A model generated the notes under the pieces. It had not been told where the DNA came from. It saw only the letters and a list, made by a program, of their open reading frames with translations, and did no database searches. Shown piece after piece: positions 7,350 through 15,369 of a stretch of DNA of 18,881 nt. Position numbers and translations under genes: made by a program. Positions within the stretch are counted from its first letter, which is position 1. Each line of letters opens with the position of its first letter. Source of the stretch: JAEWSN01 sp038249175 (GTDB lineage Bacteria; Bacillota; Clostridia; DSM-8532); the NCBI GenBank assembly GCA_038249175.1, contig JBBRWP010000032.1, forward strand, positions 1-18,881, in the 5' to 3' direction.

Positions 7350-8846
7350 TTATTTGCAAGCAGCTAGAACACCTGCTACTGCTGATTTCCAGCCGGTGTA
7401 CAGACGGCTCCTCGTTGCCTCATCCATTTGGCTGTTGAAAACGGTGGCAGGAAACAGCAACTGTTCCAAGGCTTCAGTATCCTTCCAGATTCCGATAGAC
7501 AATCCGGCCATCAAAGCGGCGCCGCGGGCAGAAAGTTCCTCTGTATGCCCGGCGGTAACTTTCAGGTTCAGCATATCGGCTTGGAACTGCATTAAAAATG
7601 TATCGCGGGTTGGACCACCATCCACGCGCATTTCCAATATGGAAAAACCGGTATCGGTTGCCATACGGTCCACAATATCCTTGACCTGGTAGGCGATACA
7701 CTCCTCCGCAGCCCTGACGACCTGTGCCTTACCCGTCCCGCGTGTCATCCCGCAAATGGACGCGCGGGCGCGGCTTTCCCAGTACGGTGCGCCAAGACCC
7801 ACAAAGGCTGGCACAAGATATACGCCGTCGGTGTCTGCAACAGACGCTGAAAGGGTAGCGGCCTCTCGGGGAGAAGAGATCAGCCCAAGGTCTTCGACGA
7901 GCCACTTAATTACAGCTCCGGTGCAGTTGAGGTTGCCTTCCAGGACATAATCTACCTGGCCCTGCCGCCCCCATGCAATGGAGGTGACCAGTCCGCTCTC
8001 TGATTTGAGCGGCTTGGATCCGATGTTCATCATAATTGAGGAACCCGTCCCATAGGTAGTTTTGACCATTCCCCTGGAAAAACACAGCTGGCCAAACAAG
8101 GCGGCATGAGAATCCCCCATGACGCCTGTGATGGGCACTGGAGAAGGGAGGATGCCACCGATTGTCGTCTGGCCGAATGGACCATCGCTGTCTAAAATTT
8201 TAGGCATAAGGGATGCCGGCAGGCCGAAGGCTTCCAGTAAATCCGGGTCCCAGCAAAGCTTATTAATGTTCAAAAGCTGCGTACGGCTTGCATTGGACCA
8301 ATCTGTCGCATGAACCGCACCGCCTGTGAGGTGCCAGACAATCCAGGAATCCATTGTGCCGGCGGCGAGTTCTCCGCGTTCTGCGCGTTCCCGCGTACCG
8401 GGAATATTCTCCAGAATCCAAGCCATCTTTGCCGCTGAGAAATAAGGAGATAGAACCAAACCAGTCCGTTGCTGAACCATATCGGCCAATCCGCACGCTT
8501 CCATTCGTTGACAGATGGATTCTGCGCGATTGCACTGCCAGACAATCGCAGGATACACCGGCTCTCCAGTAGCACGGTCCCAGATCATGACCGTTTCTCG
8601 TTGATTCGAGACGGAAACAGCAGCAATCTGCGAACCGTCGAAACCAGCCTGTGAGAGGACAGCACGTACGGCTTCGGATACACGGAGTACAATCTCTTTG
8701 GGATTGTGTTCCACCCAACCGGGATGGGGATAGACTTGGGCGTGTTGCGCGTCGCAGCGTGCGATAATCTGACCGTCTGCTCCGACAAGGACTGCTTTTG
8801 TGGCCGACGTACCTTGATCGATGGCGAGAATGGTTTTGGCGTGCAT
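7350..8846 (-). CDS. FGGY-family carbohydrate kinase, glycerol-kinase-like; candidate apulose kinase
   Basis: Predicted ATP-dependent kinase of a ketose made by the neighbouring isomerase. The start at 8846 is set by AAGGAGG seven bases upstream; a longer TTG start would lie inside that site. At 498 residues it lines up with GlpK almost without gaps: AIDQGTSATKA (phosphate loop), NQRE (R83, E84), IVWQCNR (W103), PYFS (Y135), GDSHAALFGQ (catalytic D245), TYGTG, and VPAFVGLGAPYW. Two glycerol-pocket residues differ: the glutamine after D245 is Ser, and the Phe expected at about 270 is Ser. That widens the pocket and argues against glycerol as substrate. No glycerol transporter or glycerol-3-phosphate dehydrogenase is nearby, while an isomerase and split transketolase are. 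Apulose kinase is the favoured guess; true glycerol kinase is the alternative. Confidence 0.88.
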   Translation of the reverse strand: MHAKTILAIDQGTSATKAVLVGADGQIIARCDAQHAQVYPHPGWVEHNPKEIVLRVSEAVRAVLSQAGFDGSQIAAVSVSNQRETVMIWDRATGEPVYPAIVWQCNRAESICQRMEACGLADMVQQRTGLVLSPYFSAAKMAWILENIPGTRERAERGELAAGTMDSWIVWHLTGGAVHATDWSNASRTQLLNINKLCWDPDLLEAFGLPASLMPKILDSDGPFGQTTIGGILPSPVPITGVMGDSHAALFGQLCFSRGMVKTTYGTGSSIMMNIGSKPLKSESGLVTSIAWGRQGQVDYVLEGNLNCTGAVIKWLVEDLGLISSPREAATLSASVADTDGVYLVPAFVGLGAPYWESRARASICGMTRGTGKAQVVRAAEECIAYQVKDIVDRMATDTGFSILEMRVDGGPTRDTFLMQFQADMLNLKVTAGHTEELSARGAALMAGLSIGIWKDTEALEQLLFPATVFNSQMDEATRSRLYTGWKSAVAGVLAACK

Positions 8847-8909
8847 GGCGGTTCCTCCTTGCAAGTGATGGGCAGGTCAGCTTATAAGCAGCTTGAATAC
8901 AGTAGAAGT

Positions 8910-9854
8910 TCAGCTTCTCAGGAGAGAGCGAACTGCGGCAGAAATGCCGCCGGCATCCAGCCCAAAGTAATGAAAGACGTCTTTGCTGTTGCCCGCAGGA
9001 ACAGGCATGTCCGGCACACCAAGGATGCGCATGGGAACGGGATATTCCTGACAGAGCAGTTCTGCAATCGCGCCACCGAGACCGCCATGGATACTGTGTT
9101 CCTCGACAGTGACAATATGTCCGGTTTCTTTGGCAGCTTCAAGGACAGCCTTGCGGTCAAGTGGATTGATGGTATGCATATCCAGAACACGAACGGATAT
9201 TTCTTCAGACGCTAGCCTTTTTGCTGCATCAAGCGCTGGTCGGACCATTTCTCCTGCTGCGATGATTGTTGCATCTGTTCCTGCCTGCAGCAGGTTGGCC
9301 TGGCCAATCACAAAGGGTACATCATCCACTTCATAGACATCAGGGACTGCGTTGCGTCCCATCCGCACATAAGCAGGTCCTTCCATAGCTGCGAGCGCCA
9401 GCGTCATAGCCCGCGATTGGCGTTCATCACAGGGCAGGATAACCGTCATGTCAGTGAAGGTACGCATCACAGCCACATCATGCAGCGAATGATGGGAAAA
9501 ACCCAGCGCACCGTAGCTCAGACCGCCGCTGACACCAATAATTTTTACATTTGTTTTTGAATAGACGACGTCAATCTTAATCTGTTCGAGGCTGCGAGCA
9601 GACAGGAAACAGGCAGGTCCGCAAACAAAGACATTACGCCCGGTCGTAGAAAGACCTGCCGCAATGCCTACCGCGTTCTGTTCAGCAATACCAACTTCTA
9701 CGAATTGGTCGGGCAAGCGCTTGGCGAATTCGTCCAGGGTAACAGACCCGCGTGCGTCTGAAGTCAGGGCAATTAAACTTCTGTCAGTTAAAGCCAAGGC
9801 AAGGAGTGTCTCTGTAAAAGCCTTACGGCAGGGGATTCCATTGGGAGCGCTCAT
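8910..9854 (-). CDS. Transketolase C-terminal subunit
   Basis: The second half of a two-chain transketolase (314 residues): pyrimidine-binding domain plus C-terminal domain. FVEVGIAEQNAVGIAAG carries the glutamate (E58) that activates thiamine diphosphate, and SVTLDEFAKRLPDQ and YGALGFSHHSLHDVAVMR are typical of the family. The ATG overlaps the N-subunit stop (ATGA), with AAGGAGG ten bases upstream, so the two chains are translationally coupled. The pair transfers a ketol unit from a ketose phosphate to an aldose phosphate. A separate split transketolase next to an isomerase and a kinase suggests a dedicated catabolic substrate, not the pentose phosphate pathway in general; apulose-4-phosphate transketolase is built in the same two-subunit way. 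Confidence 0.93.
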   Translation of the reverse strand: MSAPNGIPCRKAFTETLLALALTDRSLIALTSDARGSVTLDEFAKRLPDQFVEVGIAEQNAVGIAAGLSTTGRNVFVCGPACFLSARSLEQIKIDVVYSKTNVKIIGVSGGLSYGALGFSHHSLHDVAVMRTFTDMTVILPCDERQSRAMTLALAAMEGPAYVRMGRNAVPDVYEVDDVPFVIGQANLLQAGTDATIIAAGEMVRPALDAAKRLASEEISVRVLDMHTINPLDRKAVLEAAKETGHIVTVEEHSIHGGLGGAIAELLCQEYPVPMRILGVPDMPVPAGNSKDVFHYFGLDAGGISAAVRSLLRS

Positions 9855-10687
9855 ACCTGTTCCGCCTCCTTCTGCAGTTGATCGAGTTCTTGTATGGCCG
9901 CCAGGTACTGCGCATCGTCAGGTACACCATGATGCCATTTTACGACATTTTGCATGAATGAGACGCCCTTGCCTTTGATGGTTCGGGCGAGAATCAGCAG
10001 GGGTTTTCCCGAAGTGTGCGGTTTGCAGTCCAGTAAAGTGATGAGTGCATCAAAATCATGTCCATCTGTCTCGACGACAGCCCACCCAAAGGCGCGGTAT
10101 TTGTCGGCCAAGGGTTCGAGCGTCATTATGTCCTCGGTACTGCCACTAATCTGCAGACCGTTTCGATCGAGGATGGCCACCAGATTATCAAGCCGGTGAT
10201 GGGCAGCAAACATGGCCGCCTCCCAGATAGATCCTTCCGCTTGTTCGCCATCGCCCATCAAGACGAAGGTCCGTGCATCAATGCCGTTCAACCGCTGTCC
10301 CAGGGCCATGCCGGCAGCGACTGGCAGGCCATGCCCTAGCGCTCCCGTGTTCATTTCGACGCCGGGAACCTTTACGGAGGGATGGCCTATGAGACGGGCA
10401 CCAAACTGCCCATAGGTGTCCAACTCTGCTTTTGGGAAGTAGCCAAGATCAGCCAGGATGGCATAATAGCCCTCCACACTGTGTCCTTTAGATAAGACGA
10501 AGCGATCGCGGTCAGGCCAGGATGGCTCTTTAGTCTTAAACCTCATGGTGTGGTAATACAATGTCACGAGAATGTCTGTGGAGGATAGGGCTCCACCAGT
10601 ATGTCCTCCGTGCGCATTGCGAATTATCCGAAGAAGATCTATTCTACGCGCAGCGGCAATACTCTTGAGTCGATTTATTTCTGTCAT
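9851..10687 (-). CDS. Transketolase N-terminal subunit
   Basis: The first half of the split transketolase (278 residues), which binds the diphosphate of thiamine diphosphate through Mg2+. Visible: HGGHTGGALSSTDIL, SKGHSVEGYYA, TGALGHGLPVAAGMALG, and the ThDP motif from GDGE (145-148) to N176 (ILDRNGLQISG). The ATG at 10687 has CAGGAGGCAG upstream. The gap to the glycosidase stop is 15 bases, and the stop overlaps the C subunit. Order N then C is the usual one. See the C subunit for the proposed role. Confidence 0.94.
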   Translation of the reverse strand: MTEINRLKSIAAARRIDLLRIIRNAHGGHTGGALSSTDILVTLYYHTMRFKTKEPSWPDRDRFVLSKGHSVEGYYAILADLGYFPKAELDTYGQFGARLIGHPSVKVPGVEMNTGALGHGLPVAAGMALGQRLNGIDARTFVLMGDGEQAEGSIWEAAMFAAHHRLDNLVAILDRNGLQISGSTEDIMTLEPLADKYRAFGWAVVETDGHDFDALITLLDCKPHTSGKPLLILARTIKGKGVSFMQNVVKWHHGVPDDAQYLAAIQELDQLQKEAEQV

Positions 10688-10702
10688 ATCTGCCTCCTGC
10701 TG

Positions 10703-12208
10703 TCACATCTTACTAACACGCAGTGCCATGTATTGCATCGCGGGCATTGGTATTTTAAACCATCCGCGATGCACGCCCATATCTTCTATGGTCATCTGCC
10801 AGGTATTGATCATTTCCACCCGGTAGTCCGTTGTGTCATCAAAACAGAAATTATGGAAGGCTGGTCTCCTATTGCCAAAGTAAAACAGGAAGTAGCGCCC
10901 TTCATCTGCCATTTCTTCAGGCGCACAGCAGAGCAAGTCCCAGCCGTAGGATTTCGGAGTGACACGATGACCGGGGACTTCTTCCAAAATGCGGCGCAAA
11001 AAAGCAATCCGTGCTTCACTTTCACCATGAAGAACACCCCCATGGCTCCACCAGAGCAAATTATCAGGATGCACGTAGGTTTCGCCATGGCCAATATAAG
11101 CACCACGCATGGCAACCTCCCAACAGCGATGGCTCATTTCCTCTTGTGTGATATTGCCCCAACCTTGATCTATATCCCCTTCGTAGCACATTTCATCAAT
11201 CACTATTGGTTTCTTAAACTGTTCACGCCATTCCGGTATGCGATGCAAATCTGAAGTTTGTATACCGCAATGGCTTGCCCAGGCCTCAGTGTAGTCATAA
11301 ATTCTCGATCCGTTGTGGATGGACCGAAGGCGGTGATAAGGGTCTTTTTCTGTCAGAATTTCTGCATAATGTGACCAGTCAGCATCGGTTTTTTCTTTCA
11401 AAAAATCATACTCATTGGCAAGGCTCCACCAAACATTACGATAGGCGGCAAAGCGAGCCACCACATACTTCCAATACAGATCATCCTGTGCACGGTTCAT
11501 ACGGCAAAAGCCCCAGCAGTCATAGGGGTGCATGACAATGATGTCTGCTTCTATCCCCAATGCCATCAGGTCTTCAATGCGCTGCTCAAAATTACGAAAG
11601 TGCGCCACGTTAAACCTTGATAAGTCCCAATGATTGCCGGGCAATTCTCCATGATACGCAAAATTCTCCTCGTTCAGACTACTGCGGTCACAGGGGGTTC
11701 CTTCATAAGGAAAGGTGACCGGGTCGACAAAGTTATAGAGATAATGTTTTGGGAGCACACAAAAGCGTATTTTATTGAACGCTGACGTCTTTAGCGTTTC
11801 CAGTGTCTGACGCTGCATTTCCTGGCTTTGGTGCGTCCAAACATAACAGGTGGTGCCAAAAGGCAAATAGGGCGTGCCATCGGCATAGGCGAAATGATAG
11901 GTATTTGCCACATGCACTGGACCGCGATTGCCTTCCTGCGCCCTGGTTACTTCAAAAGCGCCTTCTGCTGCTGCATCGGCGAAGTTACCTGCAACCCGGT
12001 AGGTATATTTGCCCGTATAGGATGGCATAAATCTTACTTTGTAGGTGCCGCAGTCATCATAAAAACCATCGACAGTCAGGGTTTCGTTTTCGCCGGTAAA
12101 CGTTGCATGAATGGTGTAATCGGTAAACGGATTCCCCTCTGTTTTACCCTGCAGGCTTAGCTCTAAGGGGCAGTATTGCTCTACTGTCATTTCATTTTGG
12201 TCACGCAT
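10703..12208 (-). CDS. Cytoplasmic glycosidase with apiosidase-like (DUF4038) domain
   Basis: A 501-residue enzyme with no signal peptide, so it should act on small glycosides already imported. Domains in order: an N-terminal beta-sandwich of DUF5060 type (about 5-90; GTYKVRFMPSYTGKYTY), a TIM-barrel of DUF4038/apiosidase-like type (about 105-405), and a C-terminal DUF5605-like beta domain (about 415-500). Likely catalytic residues are E266 in SLANEYDF (the Asn-Glu of a clan-A acid/base) and E339 in PIVIDEMCYEGD (nucleophile). The DUF4038 family was named apiosidase after the GH140 enzymes of rhamnogalacturonan-II breakdown; other members have other specificities. The ATG has TAGGAGGAG upstream. 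It heads the transketolase-kinase-isomerase operon and follows a LacI gene, which fits release of the sugar those enzymes consume. Confidence 0.85.
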   Translation of the reverse strand: MRDQNEMTVEQYCPLELSLQGKTEGNPFTDYTIHATFTGENETLTVDGFYDDCGTYKVRFMPSYTGKYTYRVAGNFADAAAEGAFEVTRAQEGNRGPVHVANTYHFAYADGTPYLPFGTTCYVWTHQSQEMQRQTLETLKTSAFNKIRFCVLPKHYLYNFVDPVTFPYEGTPCDRSSLNEENFAYHGELPGNHWDLSRFNVAHFRNFEQRIEDLMALGIEADIIVMHPYDCWGFCRMNRAQDDLYWKYVVARFAAYRNVWWSLANEYDFLKEKTDADWSHYAEILTEKDPYHRLRSIHNGSRIYDYTEAWASHCGIQTSDLHRIPEWREQFKKPIVIDEMCYEGDIDQGWGNITQEEMSHRCWEVAMRGAYIGHGETYVHPDNLLWWSHGGVLHGESEARIAFLRRILEEVPGHRVTPKSYGWDLLCCAPEEMADEGRYFLFYFGNRRPAFHNFCFDDTTDYRVEMINTWQMTIEDMGVHRGWFKIPMPAMQYMALRVSKM

Positions 12209-12255
12209 CTTTTTCTCCTCCTAAAGTGACATTATTTTGTATGCCTTTTCAATTT

Positions 12256-12269
12256 ATGAACCATTTCAT
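12256..12269. promoter_or_regulatory. Small dyad, possible operator of the sugar operon
   Basis: ATGAA, four bases, TTCAT lies about 50 bases upstream of the first gene of the operon and 100 bases after the LacI stop. It resembles a LacI half-site pair (TGAA / TTCA) but lacks the central CG. I see no convincing -35/-10 pair, so this is a weak call. Confidence 0.3.
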
Positions 12270-12367
12270 TCTTATCAGATAATGAACACCATAAAGTCAT
12301 GAAGTGTCTTTTTTTATTCAAGTTAGCACCATCTAATTTGCACCCGTATTCGCTGGTTGCCTGGCAA

Positions 12368-13399
12368 TTAACATTTGCGTTTGTTTTCAGAAACACAGCG
12401 ACATATGCCTACGCTGTCACGTTCAGAAAAACCGGTATCCACAAGCAGTTTAACAAAGGGGGCCTTGGGCTTATGGATACGCCAATGCAGTTGTTTGATT
12501 GCCAAAGCACCCAACGCCTTTCGATTCACACTGACAGAACTCAATTCAGGATCCATCAGCGTACACAGTGACACGTTGTCAAATCCCACAATGGACAGTT
12601 CTTCTGGAATTGAAATTCCCGCCCGCTTCATTGCTTTCATCGCACCACAGGCTATGATGTCATTGTCCGCAATCAAGGCCTGCGGCAGCTGCAGCCCTTG
12701 CCCAAGTAATGCCTCCATATCTTGTGCCGCTTTTTCGAGTGTGGACGTCAGATCAAATTCCACAGGAAATAATCCGAGTTCTTCCATTTTTTCCAGGTAA
12801 CCTTTTTGTCTTTCAGTGAAATTTTGAATCGGAACAGCGCTTTTCAGATGACCAATTTCTCGAAATCCTTTTTCGTACAAATATTGTACGGCGCGTTTCA
12901 TCGCCTCGATATTGTCGATCACAACTTTATCCATCCGTACATTCTGCATATCGCAGTCCAACAGCAGCGTAGGAATATCCAAAGCCGAAAAGTTTTCCAG
13001 ATCCGTTTTTTCCATTTCTGTTCCCAAGAGTATCATCCCATCAGGCTTGTTTTTTTTCAGGTCCACGACACACTGCGCAACATTTTCACCATAGGTACAA
13101 AAAATTAAAACTATTTGGTATTTGAAAAGTTTCGCATTTTGCTCAACTGATTGAATCAATTCAGTAAAAAAATGGGTATCCGCAACCACCTTGCCATGCC
13201 TCTGGTAAACCACAAAACAAATCTTGCCACGTCCTCTCTCCTTTTTTTGAATCAGTCCCCCTGCATAGCCCAACTCTTTTGCCAAAGCACAGACGCGACG
13301 ACGCGTTTCCTCATTGACACCCGGACGATTGTTGAGCGCCATGGATACCGTAGCACTGGAAAGGTTCAGTTTATCTGCCAGGTCACGAATGCTTACCAT
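12368..13399 (-). CDS. LacI-family transcriptional regulator (operon-proximal)
   Basis: A 343-residue repressor-type protein. The N-terminal helix-turn-helix and hinge are clear (residues 2-50: SIRDLADKLNLSSATVSMALNNRPGVN, then ELGY). The rest is a periplasmic-binding-protein-like sensor domain with DGMILLGTEM, IADNDIIACGAMKAMKRAG, and PEELSIVGFDNV, the standard LacI signatures. The start has GGAG about nine bases upstream. It is transcribed towards the glycosidase-transketolase-kinase-isomerase operon 159 bases away, so it is the best candidate regulator of that operon, with the released sugar or a phosphate of it as effector. It is not a close copy of the other LacI protein at 14122-15150. 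Confidence 0.94.
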   Translation of the reverse strand: MVSIRDLADKLNLSSATVSMALNNRPGVNEETRRRVCALAKELGYAGGLIQKKERGRGKICFVVYQRHGKVVADTHFFTELIQSVEQNAKLFKYQIVLIFCTYGENVAQCVVDLKKNKPDGMILLGTEMEKTDLENFSALDIPTLLLDCDMQNVRMDKVVIDNIEAMKRAVQYLYEKGFREIGHLKSAVPIQNFTERQKGYLEKMEELGLFPVEFDLTSTLEKAAQDMEALLGQGLQLPQALIADNDIIACGAMKAMKRAGISIPEELSIVGFDNVSLCTLMDPELSSVSVNRKALGALAIKQLHWRIHKPKAPFVKLLVDTGFSERDSVGICRCVSENKRKC

Positions 13400-13553
13400 C
13401 TTTTACACTCCAATATAAAAGCCCAGTCATTTTTAAATATTTAATATACGGAATTAAAGCAATGCTTTTCCCTGAGTACCATAGCATCATATTATTTTTT
13501 ATTGTCACTTCAGTGTAACATTTAGATGAATCATGAGAAAGGTTTCAAATGGT
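13400..13553. other. AT-rich leader of the operon-proximal LacI gene, no gene seen
   Basis: No coding frame of note. It should hold the promoter of the LacI gene; TTACAC followed 18 bases later by TAATAT (minus strand, about 13520-13490) is a possible but weak pair. GGTTTCAAAT is repeated directly at 13541-13560, running into the 13-bp array. Confidence 0.4.
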
Positions 13554-13632
13554 TTCAAATCAAAAAATTCAAATCAAAAATTCAAATCAAGAATTGCAAT
13601 CTAAAATTCAAATCAAAAATTCAAATCAAAAG
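13554..13632. repeat. Tandem array, six units of about 13 bp
   Basis: Units begin at 13554, 13568, 13581, 13594, 13607 and 13620 with the consensus TTCAAATCAAAAA; the first is 14 bp and the fourth is diverged (TTGCAATCTAAAA). The last unit runs into the terminator stem. The corresponding place at 15286-15297 has only one such unit (CATCAAGTCAAAA), so the array seems to have expanded after the 3' duplication. Confidence 0.85.
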
Positions 13633-13661
13633 GCGGCGACCCAATTGGATCACCGCCTTTT
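13628..13661 (-). terminator. Terminator of the glycosidase relic
   Basis: A 12-bp stem (13628-13639 with 13650-13661, one G-U pair) and a ten-base loop. On the minus strand it ends in TTTT. It is a copy of the terminator at 15297-15330 and lies about 40 bases after the relic stop. Confidence 0.75.
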
Positions 13662-13700
13662 ATGAAATAAAGAATTTTTCTAATCAACACCTGCAATATT

Positions 13701-13892
13701 TCAATAACAAATCTCAACCATCTGATGACATAACAGTTCCGGGACGGTATAGATAATTTTTTTGTCTTGCTGTAAAAATGTAAGCTGGGTATTGGCTGGC
13801 TGAAGGGTTACGGACGAAATTTTTTCTCCTTCAGGCATTATAATCGTCACAGAGACATTGTGTACAGGCAGAATATCCTCTATCACTTCTCA
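13701..13892 (-). pseudogene. C-terminal fragment of the 666-residue glycosidase (duplicate)
   Basis: The last 61 codons, from VIEDILPVHNVSV to MVEICY and TGA, match the end of the intact glycosidase at 56 of 61 residues. The similarity goes on downstream through the terminator (13628) and upstream for a few bases, to about 13893, where the frame meets a TGA. No start or catalytic part is present. An open frame of 61 codons with a GTG start exists but has no reason to be a protein: it codes only the last beta-domain piece. It is a relic of a second glycosidase copy lying in front of the second LacI gene. Confidence 0.9.
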
Positions 13893-13930
13893 ATTCTCCT
13901 GTATATTAGTTTTGTCCCTGGTAAAATGTT

Positions 13931-14074
13931 CTTGTGTTTTCCTACCCTTGTGTTTTCCTACCCTTGTGTTTTCCTACCCTTGTGTTTTCCTACCCTTGTG
14001 ATTTCCTATTCTTGTGAGTTCCTACCCTTGTGATTTCCTATTCTTGTGATTTCCTATTCTTGTATTTTTTTATT
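13931..14074. repeat. Minisatellite, nine 16-bp units
   Basis: Units of CTTGTGTTTTCCTACC start every 16 bases from 13931. The first four are identical; the next five vary (ATTTCCTATT, AGTTCCTACC, and a last T-rich one at 14059). Variation increases towards the LacI stop at 14122, as expected when an array grows from one end. Units are contiguous, so it is not a CRISPR. It lies between the LacI gene and the glycosidase relic. Confidence 0.93.
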
Positions 14075-14121
14075 CTTACATAAACCGTTATTACGATAAC
14101 CTTCTATTGCAGGTCTCGTGT

Positions 14122-15150
14122 TTACTTTATGTATCCATCTACATCATGCTCAAGGACCGATGTTGATTGTCGAATTTGCAAGGTTGCTTTTTGCTGGTTC
14201 AAAATAGGAAAATCAGTCCATTTTCCCTGCATGCGAGCAATCAGTAAGTCTGCTGCATAAATTCCAATTTCCTCCATCGGTTGTGAAACAATGGTAATCG
14301 GAGGGCGTGTCATCTGAGACAATCCAAGATTATCAAAGCCAATTACCGAAAGCTTTCCCGGCACATCAATATCCTGATCATACACAGTCTGCATGACACC
14401 CAAGGTTGTATAATAATTGCAGGCAATCACAGCCGTTACGGGCTTGTCTAAGGCCATAAAACGATGCATTGCCATTTTTGCACCATCTGCATCATAGTGT
14501 GTCGTCATTGCAATCAGGTCTTTATCTACAGATATATCGGCATTCTGTAGTGCTGCTATATATCCCTCTTTTCTTTCTTCAGCTGTAAAATAGCCTTCTT
14601 TGCCAGAAATAAGCCCAATACGGCGATGTCCGAGCTGCAGCAAGTGCATTGTTGCATCCATTGTCGCTGCCTTATTATCTGTTAAAACCTGATCACAGGG
14701 ATATCCATGTGTTTTAACATCTACTGTAATGATGGGAATATGCAGGTTTGGTAGATTGTTCAGGTATGCAATATCAGGACTTGCCGGATAGAGAATGAGA
14801 CCGTCAATCCTTCTCTGCAACAGTTGTTTTATTTTTTCTTTTTCTTCTGCCGTATTGTTTGCGCTGTCACAAACCAATAGATTATAACCCTGTCTTGAAA
14901 GTCCACGCTCCAGATACTTCACCATAGTCGTTCCATAAATGTCTGAAAAATCTGGTATAAGCACACCAACCATGAAAGTTTTGTCTGTTTTTAAACCTTG
15001 GGCCACCGTGTTTACATGATAATCTAAAGCAAGAATCGCTTTCTGTACTTTTTCGGTTGTTTGTGTTTTTAGCACAAAACCGTTCAAATATCGTGAAACA
15101 GTACCGACGCCTACACCCGCCTTTCGCGCAACATCTTTCATGGTAGACAT
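14122..15150 (-). CDS. LacI-family transcriptional regulator (glycosidase-proximal)
   Basis: A 342-residue protein with the N-terminal DNA-binding domain (STMKDVARKAGVGVGTVSRYLNG, residues 2-24, then the hinge to about 60) and a sensor domain with VGVLIPDFSDIYG, DGLILYPASPD, LGHRRIGLISG, and PGKLSVIGFDNLGLSQM. AAAGAGG lies seven bases before the ATG. It follows the 666-residue glycosidase and its terminator by 219 bases, in the same direction, so it is probably transcribed on its own or by read-through. The operator-like site at 17529-17543 before the glycosidase is a plausible target. Its similarity to the other LacI protein is only at family level. Confidence 0.94.
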   Translation of the reverse strand: MSTMKDVARKAGVGVGTVSRYLNGFVLKTQTTEKVQKAILALDYHVNTVAQGLKTDKTFMVGVLIPDFSDIYGTTMVKYLERGLSRQGYNLLVCDSANNTAEEKEKIKQLLQRRIDGLILYPASPDIAYLNNLPNLHIPIITVDVKTHGYPCDQVLTDNKAATMDATMHLLQLGHRRIGLISGKEGYFTAEERKEGYIAALQNADISVDKDLIAMTTHYDADGAKMAMHRFMALDKPVTAVIACNYYTTLGVMQTVYDQDIDVPGKLSVIGFDNLGLSQMTRPPITIVSQPMEEIGIYAADLLIARMQGKWTDFPILNQQKATLQIRQSTSVLEHDVDGYIK

Positions 15151-15296
15151 ATGCAGCCTCTTTCTATCACCAGCCTAATTTATATATGATTTTTGGAACA
15201 TGCCATTTTCAGCACCGGTACTGGCAAATGGATCACTGTATGGCTTCATGTTGTGGCTAGAACATTTCCATAGAATTCAGATGCATTCATCAAGTC

Positions 15297-15330
15297 AAAA
15301 GGCGGTGAACCTATTGGATCACCACCTTTT
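15297..15330 (-). terminator. Terminator of the 666-residue glycosidase
   Basis: Stem 15297-15308 with 15319-15330, loop ten bases. One position is a C-A mismatch when read as plus-strand RNA but a G-U pair on the minus strand, which fits the direction of the glycosidase. It ends in TTTT on the minus strand, about 40 bases past the stop. The remainder of 15151-15296 shows nothing beyond the LacI leader. Confidence 0.8.
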
Positions 15331-15369
15331 ATAGAATGAAAAATATTTATGATTAACACTTTCAATATT

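Noticed and set aside
7350..8846. Plain glycerol kinase (glpK)
   Set aside because: Two pocket residues differ and no glycerol uptake or oxidation gene is nearby; the isomerase and transketolase neighbours point to a ketose.
7350..10687. Sulfoquinovose transketolase (sulfo-TK) pathway
   Set aside because: That pathway also uses split transketolase and isomerases, but as I recall it has no FGGY kinase; no sulfo-sugar gene or sulfoquinovosidase is recognisable here.
10601..11254. 217-codon plus-strand frame
   Set aside because: It runs antisense over the glycosidase and transketolase starts and has no recognisable family features.
13701..13886. 61-codon open frame as a small protein
   Set aside because: It is only the tail of a larger glycosidase copy, without a convincing ribosome binding site.
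13931..14074. CRISPR array
   Set aside because: The 16-bp units are contiguous, with no spacers, and no cas gene is present.
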